From the NCBI RefSeq assembly GCF_003206135.1, contig NZ_PZJT01000013.1, forward strand, positions 1 through 64,000: DNA of 64,000 bases, written 5' to 3'. The stretch comes from Salinicola salarius. Its GTDB lineage: Bacteria > Pseudomonadota > Gammaproteobacteria > Pseudomonadales > Halomonadaceae. This document shows, in pieces, positions 32,704 to 41,743 of this stretch (position 1 is the first letter of the stretch; every line of letters starts with the position of its first letter). The position numbers were made by a program, and so were the translations under genes. Under the pieces are notes generated by a model that was given only the letters and a program-made list of their open reading frames with translations, was not told the DNA's origin and ran no database searches.

Positions 32704-33827
32704 CACGCGGCTTCCTGCTCGGCAAGCGCCTGCTGCCAGCCGGCCGATAGCTGCTGTCCGCGCCATCCGGTCGGCAACGGCAAATCCATCTGTCTGAGAT
32801 GCGCGGTGACCACCGCCTCCATTTCCGCCCGGTTGGAGAGCCGTTCGGGTGCCAGCCCCAATGCTTCGGCACGGGTCTGCACGACCTGCTTCAGCGCCTT
32901 GAAGCGGCACTTGAAGGCAGGAGACGTCGGCACCGGCAGCGGCTCGCAGAGTTCGGACGCCTCCCGGTGCCGTGCCGTCTTGACCAGCCCCAGCATCGCG
33001 TCCCCTTCCCGCTTGACGAGACTCGGTGTCACGCCATCGACGGCGGCCAGTTCATACCGGTTGCTCGGCATGGCCTCGGCGATCGCGTAGAGCACGCTAT
33101 CCTTGGCCAGCCAGCCCCGCGGCACATCCCGACGCCGCACTTCGGTTTCGCGCCAGGCGGTCAGTTCCCGATACGCTTCGACCTGCCGGGGCTGCAGGCG
33201 CCACAGCTGGCGATGGCGGGTGTACCACTGTTCGCCGGCGGCAGCGTCGCGGCCCTGGCTCAACGCCTCGCATTCTTCCTCGAACCAGCGCTCGCGTCCC
33301 AGCGTCGCCAACGCCTGACGCTGCTGCTCCCAGATCACCGGAAGATAGACGACATCGAGAGCGGCATAATCGAGCTGCGCCGGTGTGAGCGGGCGCTCGA
33401 GCCAGTTGGAACGCGTCTCCTCCTTGGGCAGATCGACGCCGCAACGCTGCGCGACCAGGCGTCGATAGCCCATGGCCGGGTCGGCGCCAAGGAAGGATTC
33501 GGCGATCTGCGTATCGACCAGCGGAGCCACCGTCACTCCTGCCCACAGTGCCAGCACGTCGAGATCCTCGCTGCAGGCGTGGATCAGTTTCGGCGGGCCG
33601 GCGCTCAGCAGCTGCCGCAAATCGTCGCTTGCCGTGATCGCCTGAGGATCGATCAGATAGACGATTTCCCCGGCGGTCAGCTGGATCAGCGCCGGCACGG
33701 GAAAAAAGCTCGACTCCCGGAAGAACTCGGTATCCAGGGCGACGAGATCCGCCGTGGTCAACGCCTCGCAAGCGGCCTGCAATCCTTCCGGGGTGTCGAC
33801 CCAACACAGCGAATAGTCAAAACTCAT
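32703..33827 (-). CDS. rnd: Ribonuclease D
   Basis: 3'-5' exoribonuclease trimming tRNA precursors and other stable RNAs, 374 residues. The DEDD exonuclease motifs are LDTEFFRES (Asp32, Glu34), HACSEDLDVL and DYAALDVVYL. HRDC domains follow from about residue 210, with the C-terminal helices reaching the end. Length equals E. coli RNase D (375). ATG 33827 is supported by GAGAGGGAAC. It is followed by ycgL with a one-base overlap. Confidence 0.95.
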   Translation of the reverse strand: MSFDYSLCWVDTPEGLQAACEALTTADLVALDTEFFRESSFFPVPALIQLTAGEIVYLIDPQAITASDDLRQLLSAGPPKLIHACSEDLDVLALWAGVTVAPLVDTQIAESFLGADPAMGYRRLVAQRCGVDLPKEETRSNWLERPLTPAQLDYAALDVVYLPVIWEQQRQALATLGRERWFEEECEALSQGRDAAAGEQWYTRHRQLWRLQPRQVEAYRELTAWRETEVRRRDVPRGWLAKDSVLYAIAEAMPSNRYELAAVDGVTPSLVKREGDAMLGLVKTARHREASELCEPLPVPTSPAFKCRFKALKQVVQTRAEALGLAPERLSNRAEMEAVVTAHLRQMDLPLPTGWRGQQLSAGWQQALAEQEAA

Positions 33828-33907
33828 TCAGTTCCCTCTCGGCCAGTCACATGGCCGGCGTTACGAAAAATCGGAGCGAAGACTCGGCGGGCAAGCCACC
33901 GATGCCC

Positions 33908-34513
33908 TTACTCGTAGGAAAACGGCTGGCGCCCCTGGAACGCCCGGCTGAGCGTGCCGCCATCGACATACTCCAGCTCGCCGCCCATCGGGACGCCATA
34001 GGCCAGCCGGGAGAGCTTGGCCTCCCGCCCGACCAGGTGCTCGGCGATGTAATGCGCGGTGGCCTCCCCCTCCACGGTCGGGTTGGTCGCCAGGATGATC
34101 TCGCTGACCGTCTCTCGGGAAAGCCGGGACTCCAACTGGTCCAGGCCGATATCGTCGGGGCCGATGCCGTCGAGCGGCGACAGATGACCATGCAGCACGA
34201 AATACTGGCCGCGAAATCCGCCCGCCTGCTCGATCGCCAGCATGTCGGCCGGCGACTCGACCACGCACAGCAGGGCCGAGTCGCGCCGGGAATCCTGGCA
34301 GACGCCGCACAGCGCCTCTTCGGTCAGCGTACGGCATCGCTCGCAGTAGCCGACCTGCTCGATCGCCTGGACCAGCGCTTCCGAGAGCCGCCGTCCGCCC
34401 TCGCGATCACGCTCCAGCAGATGGAGCGCCATCCGCTGTGCGGTCTTCGGCCCGACCCCCGGCAGCACGCGCAGGCTGTCCAGTAACTGCTCGACAAGCG
34501 GTGAAAAGCTCAT
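33908..34513 (-). CDS. recR: Recombination protein RecR
   Basis: 201-residue partner of RecF and RecO, loading RecA at gaps. The helix-hairpin-helix lies at the N-terminus ([20 protein letters not shown]), the zinc finger has Cys57, Cys60, Cys69 and Cys72, and the Toprim domain begins [17 protein letters not shown]. Residues [15 protein letters not shown] belong to the same domain. Its ATG overlaps the stop of ybaB. The order dnaX-ybaB-recR is the classic gammaproteobacterial one. Confidence 0.97.
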   Translation of the reverse strand: MSFSPLVEQLLDSLRVLPGVGPKTAQRMALHLLERDREGGRRLSEALVQAIEQVGYCERCRTLTEEALCGVCQDSRRDSALLCVVESPADMLAIEQAGGFRGQYFVLHGHLSPLDGIGPDDIGLDQLESRLSRETVSEIILATNPTVEGEATAHYIAEHLVGREAKLSRLAYGVPMGGELEYVDGGTLSRAFQGRQPFSYE

Positions 34514-34839
34514 CAGAACGGCATCTTCATCCCGGGCGGCAGATTGAGTCCGGAAGAGACTTCTTCCATGCGCGCCTTCGACTGGGTCTCGACCTTGCGT
34601 GACGCGTCGTTGACGGCAGCCGCCAGCAGGTCTTCCAGCAGCTCCTTGTCTTCCTGCATCACGGAAGGATCGATCTCGACGCGGCTGACGTCATGGCGGC
34701 CATTCATGGTCACCTTGATCATGCCGGCGCCAGCTTCGCCCAATACTTCCATCTGGGCGATCTCTTCCTGAGCCTGCTGCATCTTTTCCTGCATTTCCTG
34801 GGCCTGCTTCATCAGATTGCCCATGCCACCCTTGAACAT
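34513..34839 (-). CDS. ybaB: YbaB/EbfC family nucleoid-associated protein
   Basis: 108-residue dimeric DNA-binding protein. The Met/Gln-rich N-terminal helix ([20 protein letters not shown]), the strand [24 protein letters not shown] region and the Leu-rich C-terminal helix [18 protein letters not shown] are all seen. A ribosome site AGAAGGAG precedes ATG 34839. It sits between dnaX and recR, coupled to recR by overlapping stop and start. Confidence 0.95.
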   Translation of the reverse strand: MFKGGMGNLMKQAQEMQEKMQQAQEEIAQMEVLGEAGAGMIKVTMNGRHDVSRVEIDPSVMQEDKELLEDLLAAAVNDASRKVETQSKARMEEVSSGLNLPPGMKMPF

Positions 34840-34909
34840 GACGAACTCCTTCTAAATTGGGAATAGTTTTCGAAATCAAGAACTTGCGAAACCATGATAC
34901 CCGGTCGGA

Positions 34910-37216
34910 TCACACGCGATCGGCGGTTACGCTCCCTTCCATCAGCCGAGCGCCGAAACGCGCTTCCAGCTCCTGGATATGCGGGTCGACACGCAAGGCT
35001 TCAACGGCGCGTGCGTGACGCTCGCGTGCCTCGCGGTCACGCTTGGCCTTGGCCGTCTCGCGGGTGCCGTCCAGTTCGGCAACGCTGATCTCGAGCCGAC
35101 GCGTGTAACCGAGGCCTGCCAACGCCTTGGTGATGCGCTCGATATGCAGATCGGAGAGCATGGCCGACTGTCCGGGGTCCAGCGTCACCCTCAGCGCACT
35201 GCCATCGTCATGCTCGATGACGCAGTGAGCCGCGAGATTGCGCGTGAGACCGCCAATATCGAGCTGATCGAAGCGCTCCAGCCATAGCGCGTGCGTGAGC
35301 TGACCGGCATCCGCCGGCGAGTCCTGTGTCACCGCCGGGCTGTCGGTCTCGGCCATCGGCGCCTCGGCCATCGCCGGCACCGCATCCGCTTCGACGGCGG
35401 CTGCCGATCCGTCAGCCGGCGCATGATCCGTGTCGGCTGGAGCAATGTCACCTTGAACACCGACACCTTGAACACCGTCATCCTGAACAACGTCGCTTTG
35501 AACACCGTCACTTTGAAAGTCTGGCCGGGCCGGTTGCGATGCCCGCTCGGCCGGAGCGGAGGTCGGCGCCGTATCGGCCGCGAAGCCGGCGGTCGGCGAG
35601 TCGCCGAGTTCGGGTGCCGAGGCCCCTTCTGCTTCGACCGCCCAGGCGTAGGCCTCGTCGCTGAAACCGGCCTGATCGTCGAAACGGCTGGCGTCCTCGA
35701 AACCGCTGGCATCACCGGTAGCCGCGCTACCCGACTCGGCCGCGACGGCGACTCTCTCGTCCGGCCTCGCGCTCGGCTCCGGCGACGCCGCTTCCGGGAC
35801 GATATCAACCGCGGGAGCTTTAGCTTGGGATGCCTCGGTCTCGGTAGCCCAAGGCGGGCGGTCCTCTTCGAAATCGGAGGGCGCGGGCGGCTCGGCCGGG
35901 GAAGACGAAGGGGGATCGGCAGGTTCCGCGAACTGAGCCTGATGCTCGACCGGCGCCGACGATGCCGCAGCGGTTGGCTCCGGCGCGGTCACCGGCGCAG
36001 GAGCGATGCTGGCAGCCTGCGGCGCCTCCGCCGTCGATGTGGCCGGCGTCCGATTCACGTCGCTCGGCGACCCGCCGCCTTGCTGGGCACCTTTGCGCAA
36101 GGGCAGGTCAGTCTGCGGTGGCGTCGGTACACCCTGGGGCCGGAAAGCCAGCATGCGCAGCAGCGTCATCTCGACCGCCGCGCGGGTATCCGGTGCGTTA
36201 TCGATATCGCCTCGGCCCTGCAGCGCGATCTGGTAGTAGAGCTGCACGTCTTCCGCGGTGAAGCGTCCGGCCAGCGCCAGCAGCTCGTCACGATCGCCAT
36301 GGCCGTTGTCCAGTGCGCCGGGAACCATCTGGGCGATCGCCAGGCGATGCATCAGCCCTGATAGCTCGTCGAGCACGCCGGCGAAATCCGGCCCCTGCTC
36401 CGCCAGGGCGGCCACTTCGGCCAGCAGCCGCTCGGCATCGACGTCCGCCAGTGCCTCGGCCAGCGCAATCAGATGCGCATGATCCAGCGTGCCAAGCATG
36501 GCGGCCACGTCTTCCCGGCGCACTTCGCCCTGTCCGAAAGCGATGGCCTGGTCGGTCAGACTCATGGCATCCCGCATCGAGCCGTCGGCGGCCTTGCCGA
36601 GCAGCCATAGCGCCTGCGGATCGAAGGCCACCTGCTCGGCTTCGAGAACCCGGGTCAGATGCTCGACCACCCGCTCCGGCGGCATGTTCTTGAGCGTGAA
36701 CTGCAGGCAGCGCGACAGCACCGTCACCGGCAGCTTCTGCGGATCGGTGGTCGCCAGCAGAAACTTGACGTGCGGCGGCGGCTCTTCCAGCGTCTTGAGC
36801 AGCGCGTTGAAACTGTGCGTCGACAGCATGTGCACCTCGTCGATGAGGTACACCTTGTAGCGCCCCTGGGTCGGCGCGTACTGGACGTTGTCCAGCAGTT
36901 CGCGAGTGTCTTCCACCTTGGTGCGCGAGGCCGCATCGACCTCGATCAGATCGACGAAGCGGCCGCTATCGATATCGCGGCAGGTCTCGCACTGGCCACA
37001 AGGCTGGGAGCCCACGCCCTGCTCGCAATTGAGGCACTTGGCGAGAATTCGCGCCAGCGTCGTCTTGCCGACACCGCGAGTCCCGGTAAACAGATAGGCG
37101 TGGTGTAGTCGCCCCTGGTCGAGCGCGTTGACCAGCGCACGGCTGACATGCTCCTGGCCGACCAGTTCGTGGAAGGTACGCGGGCGCCATTTACGGGCCA
37201 GAACCTGGTAACTCAT
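34910..37216 (-). CDS. dnaX: DNA polymerase III tau subunit DnaX
   Basis: Clamp-loader AAA+ ATPase that also links polymerases and helicase, 768 residues. Walker A is GTRGVGKTT (45-53), the zinc module Cys64/73/76/79, the Walker B segment VYLIDEVHML and the sensor SRCLQF. Domain III ends near 370. A long acidic Ala/Pro/Glu/Asp linker (about 385-640) precedes the conserved C-terminal domain V (LTHALWLERFDQLDIGGLTR). The linker contains five copies of a VQ-Asp/Gly pentapeptide repeat (residues about 567-591). No A-AAA-AAG slippery site is visible, so a gamma form by frameshift is not evident. ATG 37216 is the canonical start. Confidence 0.95.
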   Translation of the reverse strand: MSYQVLARKWRPRTFHELVGQEHVSRALVNALDQGRLHHAYLFTGTRGVGKTTLARILAKCLNCEQGVGSQPCGQCETCRDIDSGRFVDLIEVDAASRTKVEDTRELLDNVQYAPTQGRYKVYLIDEVHMLSTHSFNALLKTLEEPPPHVKFLLATTDPQKLPVTVLSRCLQFTLKNMPPERVVEHLTRVLEAEQVAFDPQALWLLGKAADGSMRDAMSLTDQAIAFGQGEVRREDVAAMLGTLDHAHLIALAEALADVDAERLLAEVAALAEQGPDFAGVLDELSGLMHRLAIAQMVPGALDNGHGDRDELLALAGRFTAEDVQLYYQIALQGRGDIDNAPDTRAAVEMTLLRMLAFRPQGVPTPPQTDLPLRKGAQQGGGSPSDVNRTPATSTAEAPQAASIAPAPVTAPEPTAAASSAPVEHQAQFAEPADPPSSSPAEPPAPSDFEEDRPPWATETEASQAKAPAVDIVPEAASPEPSARPDERVAVAAESGSAATGDASGFEDASRFDDQAGFSDEAYAWAVEAEGASAPELGDSPTAGFAADTAPTSAPAERASQPARPDFQSDGVQSDVVQDDGVQGVGVQGDIAPADTDHAPADGSAAAVEADAVPAMAEAPMAETDSPAVTQDSPADAGQLTHALWLERFDQLDIGGLTRNLAAHCVIEHDDGSALRVTLDPGQSAMLSDLHIERITKALAGLGYTRRLEISVAELDGTRETAKAKRDREARERHARAVEALRVDPHIQELEARFGARLMEGSVTADRV
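35444..35518 (-). repeat. 15-base tandem repeat in the dnaX linker
   Basis: Five tandem 15-base units, imperfect (10-14 matches between neighbours), within the acidic linker of DnaX and in frame. They encode repeated V-Q-[GSD]-[DV]-[GVI]-type pentapeptides. Copy-number change would alter linker length without frameshift. Confidence 0.8.
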
Positions 37217-37424
37217 GCGGCGCGATACTCCTCGCAGATAGGCTCGCGGCTGGACGTGATCGTCAGCAATCGGCACGCCACGATCGAAACATCGTAGCCA
37301 GCGTCGATAATCCTGAAATGATCGGGCTATTCTAGCAGGGTCGAGAGAAAACTGACGAGGCGGGAGGCAGCGACTTAGTCGCCGAATTCAGGGCGGGCCA
37401 AATTGAGCAGAGCCAGAAATGGAG

Positions 37425-37535
37425 GCGGCCCCTACCAGCCACATCCCGGCACACGCGGCCACCACTACCGTTGCTCCCTTCCGGGCCTGGCGGGGTTTGC
37501 GGTTTAGCGTTGCGGGAGGACCGGTAAGGGCCACC
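37425..37535 (-). ncRNA. ffs: Signal recognition particle 4.5S RNA
   Basis: The minus strand carries the bacterial SRP RNA core: CCTCCCGCAACGCT in the 5' arm, the tetraloop hairpin region CAGGCCCGGAAGGGAGCAAC, and GCGTGTGCCGGGATGTGGCTGG in part in the 3' arm. The ends pair over 13 bases (GGTGGCCCTTACC with GGTAGGGGCCGCC), fixing a length of about 111 bases. It binds Ffh for co-translational membrane targeting. It lies 209 bases upstream of dnaX on the same strand. Confidence 0.96.
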
Positions 37536-37741
37536 ATAGCTCGATTCATCGATGACACGATAAGATCGAAGTCCGACAAAGCCTGTACCATCAAGACGTT
37601 GCCGAGCGAGCGGCACTATAACAGCGTCATCGCTTTGCGGCAACCGGGAAGGCTTCTAGAGTGCTTCGAAAAGAAAGCACTTCGACATGAGAGCACCTCG
37701 AAAAGAATGGCGGCGAACCTCTGCGCCATTCGCCGAGAACG
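37536..37741. other. Intergenic region between ffs and the tct terminator
   Basis: About 200 bases. It should hold the leftward ffs promoter, but I see no convincing -35/-10 pair. A loose direct repeat of the CTTCGAAAAGAA / CTCGAAAAGAA type is visible near 37664-37706. No gene is supported. Confidence 0.5.
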
Positions 37742-37772
37742 AAAAAGCCCCGCCGTTTCCAACGAGCGGGGC
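37742..37772 (-). terminator. Intrinsic terminator of the tctCBA operon
   Basis: Seven-base-pair GC stem (37747-37753 with 37766-37772), extended by an inner CGTT/AACG pairing, followed on the minus strand by five T. It lies just beyond the tctA stop. Confidence 0.88.
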
Positions 37773-37794
37773 ATGGAACAGGTCAACTTTCGGC

Positions 37795-39312
37795 TCAGCC
37801 GACCTTTTCCTTGGCCGCCTGCATGCGGCGACGCAGAATCGGCCCCACGACCACCGGCAGCAGCAGACCGATGATGGCCACCAGCCACAGCCCGATCGAC
37901 AGGCCGCTGCTCCACAGGATCGACCAGTCGCCGTCGGAGATCTGCATCGCGTGACGCAGGTTCTTCTCCATTTCCGGCCCCAGCAGCAGACCCAGGATGA
38001 CCGGCACCAGCGGTATCTCCAGCTTGCGCAGAATGTAGCCGGCAACGCCGAAGGCGATCATGAAGTAGAGATCGAAGGTCGAGTGGCTGATCGAGTAGAT
38101 GCCGACCACCGCGACCATGGTCACGATCGGCAGCAGATACATCGGCGGCACCGACAGGATCTTCACGAACACGCCGACCAGCGGAATGTTGAGCAAAAGC
38201 AGCATGAAGTTGCCTACCAGCAGTGCGGCGATGACGCCCCATACCAGGTCGGCATTCTGCGTGAACATCAGTGGCCCCGGCGTGATGTTGAGCGACACCA
38301 GCATCGCCAACAGTACTGCCGTGGTCCCGCTGCCCGGTACGCCGAGGGTCAGCATCGGCACCAGCGCGCCGCTGGAGGCGCCGTTGTTGCCGGACTCGGG
38401 CGCGGCCACGCCGCGCGGGTCGCCTTCACCGAAGTAACCCTTCTTGCCGAGAATCTTTTTCTCCAGGGTGTAGGAGATGAAGCTGCCCAGCGATGCGCCC
38501 GCCCCCGGCAGCACGCCCGCGATGAAACCGAGCACACCGCCTCTCAACGTCGTCGGAAAGATCGACGTGATGTCCCGCCATTTCAACTTGAGCGGGTTGA
38601 CCTTGATCATCTCGCGGCCGGCGCCGGCCTTCTCTTCGATGAAGAACAGAAGCTCGGATACCGCGAACAGACCGACGATGGCGATGATGAAGTCGACGCC
38701 TTCGTAGAGTTCCAGCACCCCGAAGGTGTAGCGCTGGGTGCCGGTGGAGAGATCGATCCCGACCGTGGCGATGATCAGCCCGATCGCCGCGGCCATCAGC
38801 GTCTTCATCGGATTCTTGCCGGTGATGCCGCCCAGGGTGGCGAAGGCGAGCACGAACAGCGCGAAATACTCGGCCGGGCCGAAGGTCAGGGCGAAACGCG
38901 CAAGCAACGGCGCCAGCAGGATCAGGCCGATGGTGGCGATCAGGCTGCCCATGAAGGAGGCGATCGCCGAGATCGCCAGCGCTTCGGCGGCCTTGCCCTG
39001 GCGGGCCATCGGGTAGCCGTCGAGACAGGTCATCATCGCCGGCTCGTCACCGGGAATGTTGAGCAGGATCGACGAGATACGCCCGCCGTACATCGCCCCG
39101 GCGTAGACCGCCGTGAGCATGATCAGCGCGGTTTCCGGCTTGAGGCCGAGGGTGAAGGCCAGCGGGATCAGGATCGCCACGCCGTTGGCCGGGCCCAGAC
39201 CGGGCAGCGCGCCGATCAGCGTGCCGATGAAACACCCCATCAGGGCGAACAACAGGTTCTCGGGCTGCAGCGCCACGCCGAAGCCGAGGGAAAGATAGTG
39301 CAACGTTTCCAT
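37795..39312 (-). CDS. tctA: Tripartite tricarboxylate transporter large permease TctA
   Basis: Large inner-membrane subunit of a TTT-type secondary importer, 505 residues with about 12 hydrophobic segments. Family signatures include GTLIGALPGLGPANGVAILI, GRISSILLNIPGDEPAMMT and GVLPGAGASLGSFISYTLEK with GVAAPESGNNG. These glycine-rich loops occur twice, as in the family. It transports with TctB and the binding protein TctC. Its ATG overlaps the tctB stop. The substrate is probably citrate or a related carboxylate, given the TctDE neighbours, but cannot be proved from sequence. Confidence 0.95.
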   Translation of the reverse strand: METLHYLSLGFGVALQPENLLFALMGCFIGTLIGALPGLGPANGVAILIPLAFTLGLKPETALIMLTAVYAGAMYGGRISSILLNIPGDEPAMMTCLDGYPMARQGKAAEALAISAIASFMGSLIATIGLILLAPLLARFALTFGPAEYFALFVLAFATLGGITGKNPMKTLMAAAIGLIIATVGIDLSTGTQRYTFGVLELYEGVDFIIAIVGLFAVSELLFFIEEKAGAGREMIKVNPLKLKWRDITSIFPTTLRGGVLGFIAGVLPGAGASLGSFISYTLEKKILGKKGYFGEGDPRGVAAPESGNNGASSGALVPMLTLGVPGSGTTAVLLAMLVSLNITPGPLMFTQNADLVWGVIAALLVGNFMLLLLNIPLVGVFVKILSVPPMYLLPIVTMVAVVGIYSISHSTFDLYFMIAFGVAGYILRKLEIPLVPVILGLLLGPEMEKNLRHAMQISDGDWSILWSSGLSIGLWLVAIIGLLLPVVVGPILRRRMQAAKEKVG

Positions 39313-39758
39313 CAGTTCATCTCCAGCAGGCCAAGCGGCAGCGGTAATTCCAGTCCATAGGTGAACAGTACGAACACCACCACACCGCTAATCAGCCCGG
39401 TGAGATACGCCTTGATCGGACGCGCGCCCATGCGCCAGCACAGCGTGCCGACCGCCAGCGTGGTCGAGACGATGAAACCCAGCGGCTCGAGCAGCAGCGC
39501 GTAGACGATCAGCGTCACCACGGCGATACCGAGTTCGACGAAGGTGCGCGAGGCGGGCCAGTGATTGTCGGGGTCGGGCTTGACGATCATGTAGAGGCTG
39601 CAGATCGCCAGAATGACGGCCAGCAGCTTGGGAAAGGTCTCCGGACCCACGGCTTCCGATCCCCCGAAGGGGACCGGAAACTGGGTGGCGCCGTAGTAGT
39701 AGGCCACGGCGATCACCAGCATGACCAGGCCGAAGACGCGGTCGTTGAACTTGCTCAT
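39312..39758 (-). CDS. tctB: Tripartite tricarboxylate transporter small permease TctB
   Basis: Small membrane subunit of the TTT importer, 148 residues with four predicted helices: about 8-26, 40-58, 76-104 (doubled) and 120-140. The first part reads RVFGLVMLVIAVAYYYGATQ. It overlaps tctC by 4 bases and tctA by one, so the three proteins are translationally coupled. Sequence is poorly conserved in this family; position and topology decide the call. Confidence 0.9.
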   Translation of the reverse strand: MSKFNDRVFGLVMLVIAVAYYYGATQFPVPFGGSEAVGPETFPKLLAVILAICSLYMIVKPDPDNHWPASRTFVELGIAVVTLIVYALLLEPLGFIVSTTLAVGTLCWRMGARPIKAYLTGLISGVVVFVLFTYGLELPLPLGLLEMN

Positions 39759-40741
39759 TGAATCAGCCCGATTTCCTTGGACAGCGACTGAATATCGTTG
39801 ATCTGCTGCTTGACGAAGGCTTCGAATTCACTGGAATCCGGGTGGAACGGCATCAGACCGTTGCTTTTCATGACCTTCTTCCACTGATCGCTGGCATAGA
39901 GCTTGTCGACGGCATCGACCCAGTACTGCTTGGCGTCTTCGTCGATGTCGGCCGGCATGTAGAAACCGCGCCAGTTGGGGCCGACCGCATCGATGCCCTG
40001 CTCTTTCGCGGTAGGAATATTGGACAGATCGCCCGGGAGACGCTCGTCGGAGAGCACCGCCAGCACACGAAGATCGCCGGACTCGAGGAAGCCCTGGGTT
40101 TCGGTGATGTCGCCGGTAAATGCATCGACGTGGCCGCCGATGACTTGAGTCATCGCTTCGCCGCCATTGTTGTAGGAGAGATACGGAATGCGTGGCAGAT
40201 TCTCGACACCGGCGGCCTTGGCGGCGATCAGCACCTTGAGGTGATCCCAGCCGCCATTGGCGCTACCCCCGGCGAACTTGACCGAACGCGGATCTTCCTT
40301 CATCGCGTCCATCAGCGAGTTGAGGTCGTGATACGGCGAATCCTTGGATACCGCGATCACGCCATAATCCGCTCCTACGGCACCGATCCAGTTGACCATG
40401 TCGACATTCATGCCCGGAAACTGGCCTTGTGCCAGACGGGTCGTGGTCGCCGTCGAGGCCGCCACCAGCAGCTGGTCGTCACCCTTGCGCTTGCTGACGG
40501 TGTGGGCGAACGCGACACCGCCACCGGCGCCTGCCATATTGATGGTCTGAACGCTGGCCGGTACGAGCTCCAGCTCCTCGAGCACGTTACCCACGCTGCG
40601 GCAGGTGAAATCCCAGCCGCCACCCGGATCTGACGGTGCGATACATTCGACCTTGCCAGCAGGCTCGAAGGCCATGGCGCCACTGGCGGTCAGGGCCAGC
40701 GCTGCAGCGGCCACCCAACGGATCGTCTTGCTTGCAAACAT
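39755..40741 (-). CDS. tctC: Tripartite tricarboxylate transporter binding protein TctC
   Basis: Periplasmic solute receptor of the Bug/TctC family, 328 residues. The signal peptide ends near ASGAMAFEP (about residue 24). The mature protein begins with VECIAPSDPGGGWDFTCRSV, the strand-loop that binds the carboxylate of the ligand, and contains FAGGSANGGWDHLK. It is the first gene of the leftward tctCBA operon, divergent from tctDE. ATG 40741 follows GAGGAGAAT. Confidence 0.95.
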   Translation of the reverse strand: MFASKTIRWVAAAALALTASGAMAFEPAGKVECIAPSDPGGGWDFTCRSVGNVLEELELVPASVQTINMAGAGGGVAFAHTVSKRKGDDQLLVAASTATTTRLAQGQFPGMNVDMVNWIGAVGADYGVIAVSKDSPYHDLNSLMDAMKEDPRSVKFAGGSANGGWDHLKVLIAAKAAGVENLPRIPYLSYNNGGEAMTQVIGGHVDAFTGDITETQGFLESGDLRVLAVLSDERLPGDLSNIPTAKEQGIDAVGPNWRGFYMPADIDEDAKQYWVDAVDKLYASDQWKKVMKSNGLMPFHPDSSEFEAFVKQQINDIQSLSKEIGLIQ

Positions 40742-40790
40742 GATTATTCTCCTCGCTGATAGAGCGGAGTTATCCCTAACGCTGACGCCA

Positions 40791-40810
40791 ACCTTACAGT
40801 TCCGTAAGGT
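40791..40810. promoter_or_regulatory. Inverted repeat upstream of tctC
   Basis: Perfect seven-base arms ACCTTAC and GTAAGGT separated by six bases, centred about 60 bases before the tctC start. It could be a regulator site or a promoter-proximal hairpin. The position suits control of tctC, perhaps by TctD or a catabolite regulator. Confidence 0.45.
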
Positions 40811-40819
40811 AGAACTTTG

Positions 40820-40835
40820 TTTCCATGGGCGGAAA
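40820..40835. promoter_or_regulatory. Inverted repeat TTTCC-N6-GGAAA upstream of tctC
   Basis: Perfect five-base arms with a six-base spacer, ten bases beyond the previous repeat. Function unknown; possible second operator half. Confidence 0.3.
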
Positions 40836-41071
40836 TTAGGGTGAAGTCATGTAACGGTCAACGGCGCGAACGCAAAAGCCGACTAAAGTTCAATGCCCCG
40901 ATATTCAATTCGTTTACAATCGCCCGCCAACGCGCGATGGACGATGCCATCGCTGGTTCATCGCACGAAGAACGGTGAAGGAAAGTGGATTCCTCGAGCG
41001 CCGGCGTATCCGATAAACGCGCATAGACGCGCACCGGGGTATTCTGTCTCTTTCACCTGCAGGAGTTTTCC

Positions 41072-41743
41072 ATGCCCCTGAAGTTGCTGCTGATAGAGGA
41101 CGATCCTCTGCTCGCCAGCACCCTGACCGAAACATTGACCGTCGAGAATCAGCGCGTCGAACGGATTGCCGATGGCGGCGAAGCTCTGGACCGCCTTTCC
41201 TTCGAGCATGACTACGACCTGATCCTGCTCGATCTCAACCTGCCGAATCGCAGCGGCCTCGAGGTACTGGAGGCGCTACGCTCACGTGATCGACAAACGC
41301 CGGTCCTGATCCTCACTGCCAGGGCAGCGATCGAGGATCGGGTCAAGGGACTCGATCTCGGCGCCGACGACTACCTCGCCAAACCTTTTGCGCTCGACGA
41401 GCTGGAAGCCCGGGTTCGCGCGCTGCTGCGCCGTCGTCAGAATGATCCGAGCGAACCGCTGATGCTCGGCTCGCTGAGCTTCGACCGCCAGCGCCAGCAT
41501 TTCACGTTGAACGACACCGCCTTGTCGCTGCCACCGCGGGAGCACCGCCTGCTGGCGTGCCTGATCCACTACGCCGGCGAGCCGGTGGACAAGGCACGTC
41601 TGCTCGACGAGGCCTTTGCCGGCGAAGCGGTCGGCGACAATGCCATCGAAGTCTATGTACATCGGCTGCGTCGCCGGCTCGCGGCGGCCGACGTCAGACT
41701 GCGCACGGTACGGGGTATCGGCTATCTGCTGGAGGTCGAGTGA
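41072..41743 (+). CDS. tctD: OmpR-family response regulator TctD
   Basis: DNA-binding response regulator, 223 residues. The receiver domain (1-115) has the acidic pair Glu9/Asp10-11, phospho-acceptor Asp54 in LILLDLNLP, Thr in LILTARAA and Lys in LAKPF. A winged-helix DNA-binding domain follows (about 125-223), ending GDNAIEVYVHRLRRRLA and VRGIGYLLEVE. Its stop overlaps the GTG start of the sensor kinase. Divergence from tctCBA suggests that it activates the transporter genes in response to tricarboxylates. Confidence 0.93.
   Translation: MPLKLLLIEDDPLLASTLTETLTVENQRVERIADGGEALDRLSFEHDYDLILLDLNLPNRSGLEVLEALRSRDRQTPVLILTARAAIEDRVKGLDLGADDYLAKPFALDELEARVRALLRRRQNDPSEPLMLGSLSFDRQRQHFTLNDTALSLPPREHRLLACLIHYAGEPVDKARLLDEAFAGEAVGDNAIEVYVHRLRRRLAAADVRLRTVRGIGYLLEVE

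Larger units (their letters stand above)
40742..41071. other. Divergent promoter region between tctC and tctD
   Basis: A stretch of 330 bases without a gene. Two inverted repeats lie 50-95 bases upstream of tctC (listed separately). The right half is rich in CG and shows no clear element. A ribosome site CAGGAG precedes tctD. Confidence 0.65.

Noticed and set aside
33840..33857. Hairpin between recR and rnd as a terminator
   Set aside because: Six-base-pair stem only, with no T-run on the leftward strand.
35444..35518. Possible CRISPR or regulatory iteron array
   Set aside because: Imperfect 15-base units without spacers, inside the dnaX coding sequence.
35900..36150. dnaX frameshift signal for a gamma subunit
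   Set aside because: I looked for an A-AAA-AAG-type slippery run after domain III on the coding strand and saw none.
35291..36361. 356-codon Arg-rich frame opposite dnaX
   Set aside because: Antisense of the acidic DnaX linker; acidic codons read backwards yield Arg-rich proteins. No independent support.
37687..39360. 557-codon rightward frame opposite tctA
   Set aside because: Its product is a Gln/Asp/Arg-rich, repeat-like sequence mirrored from membrane-helix codons of TctA; it crosses the tctA terminator.
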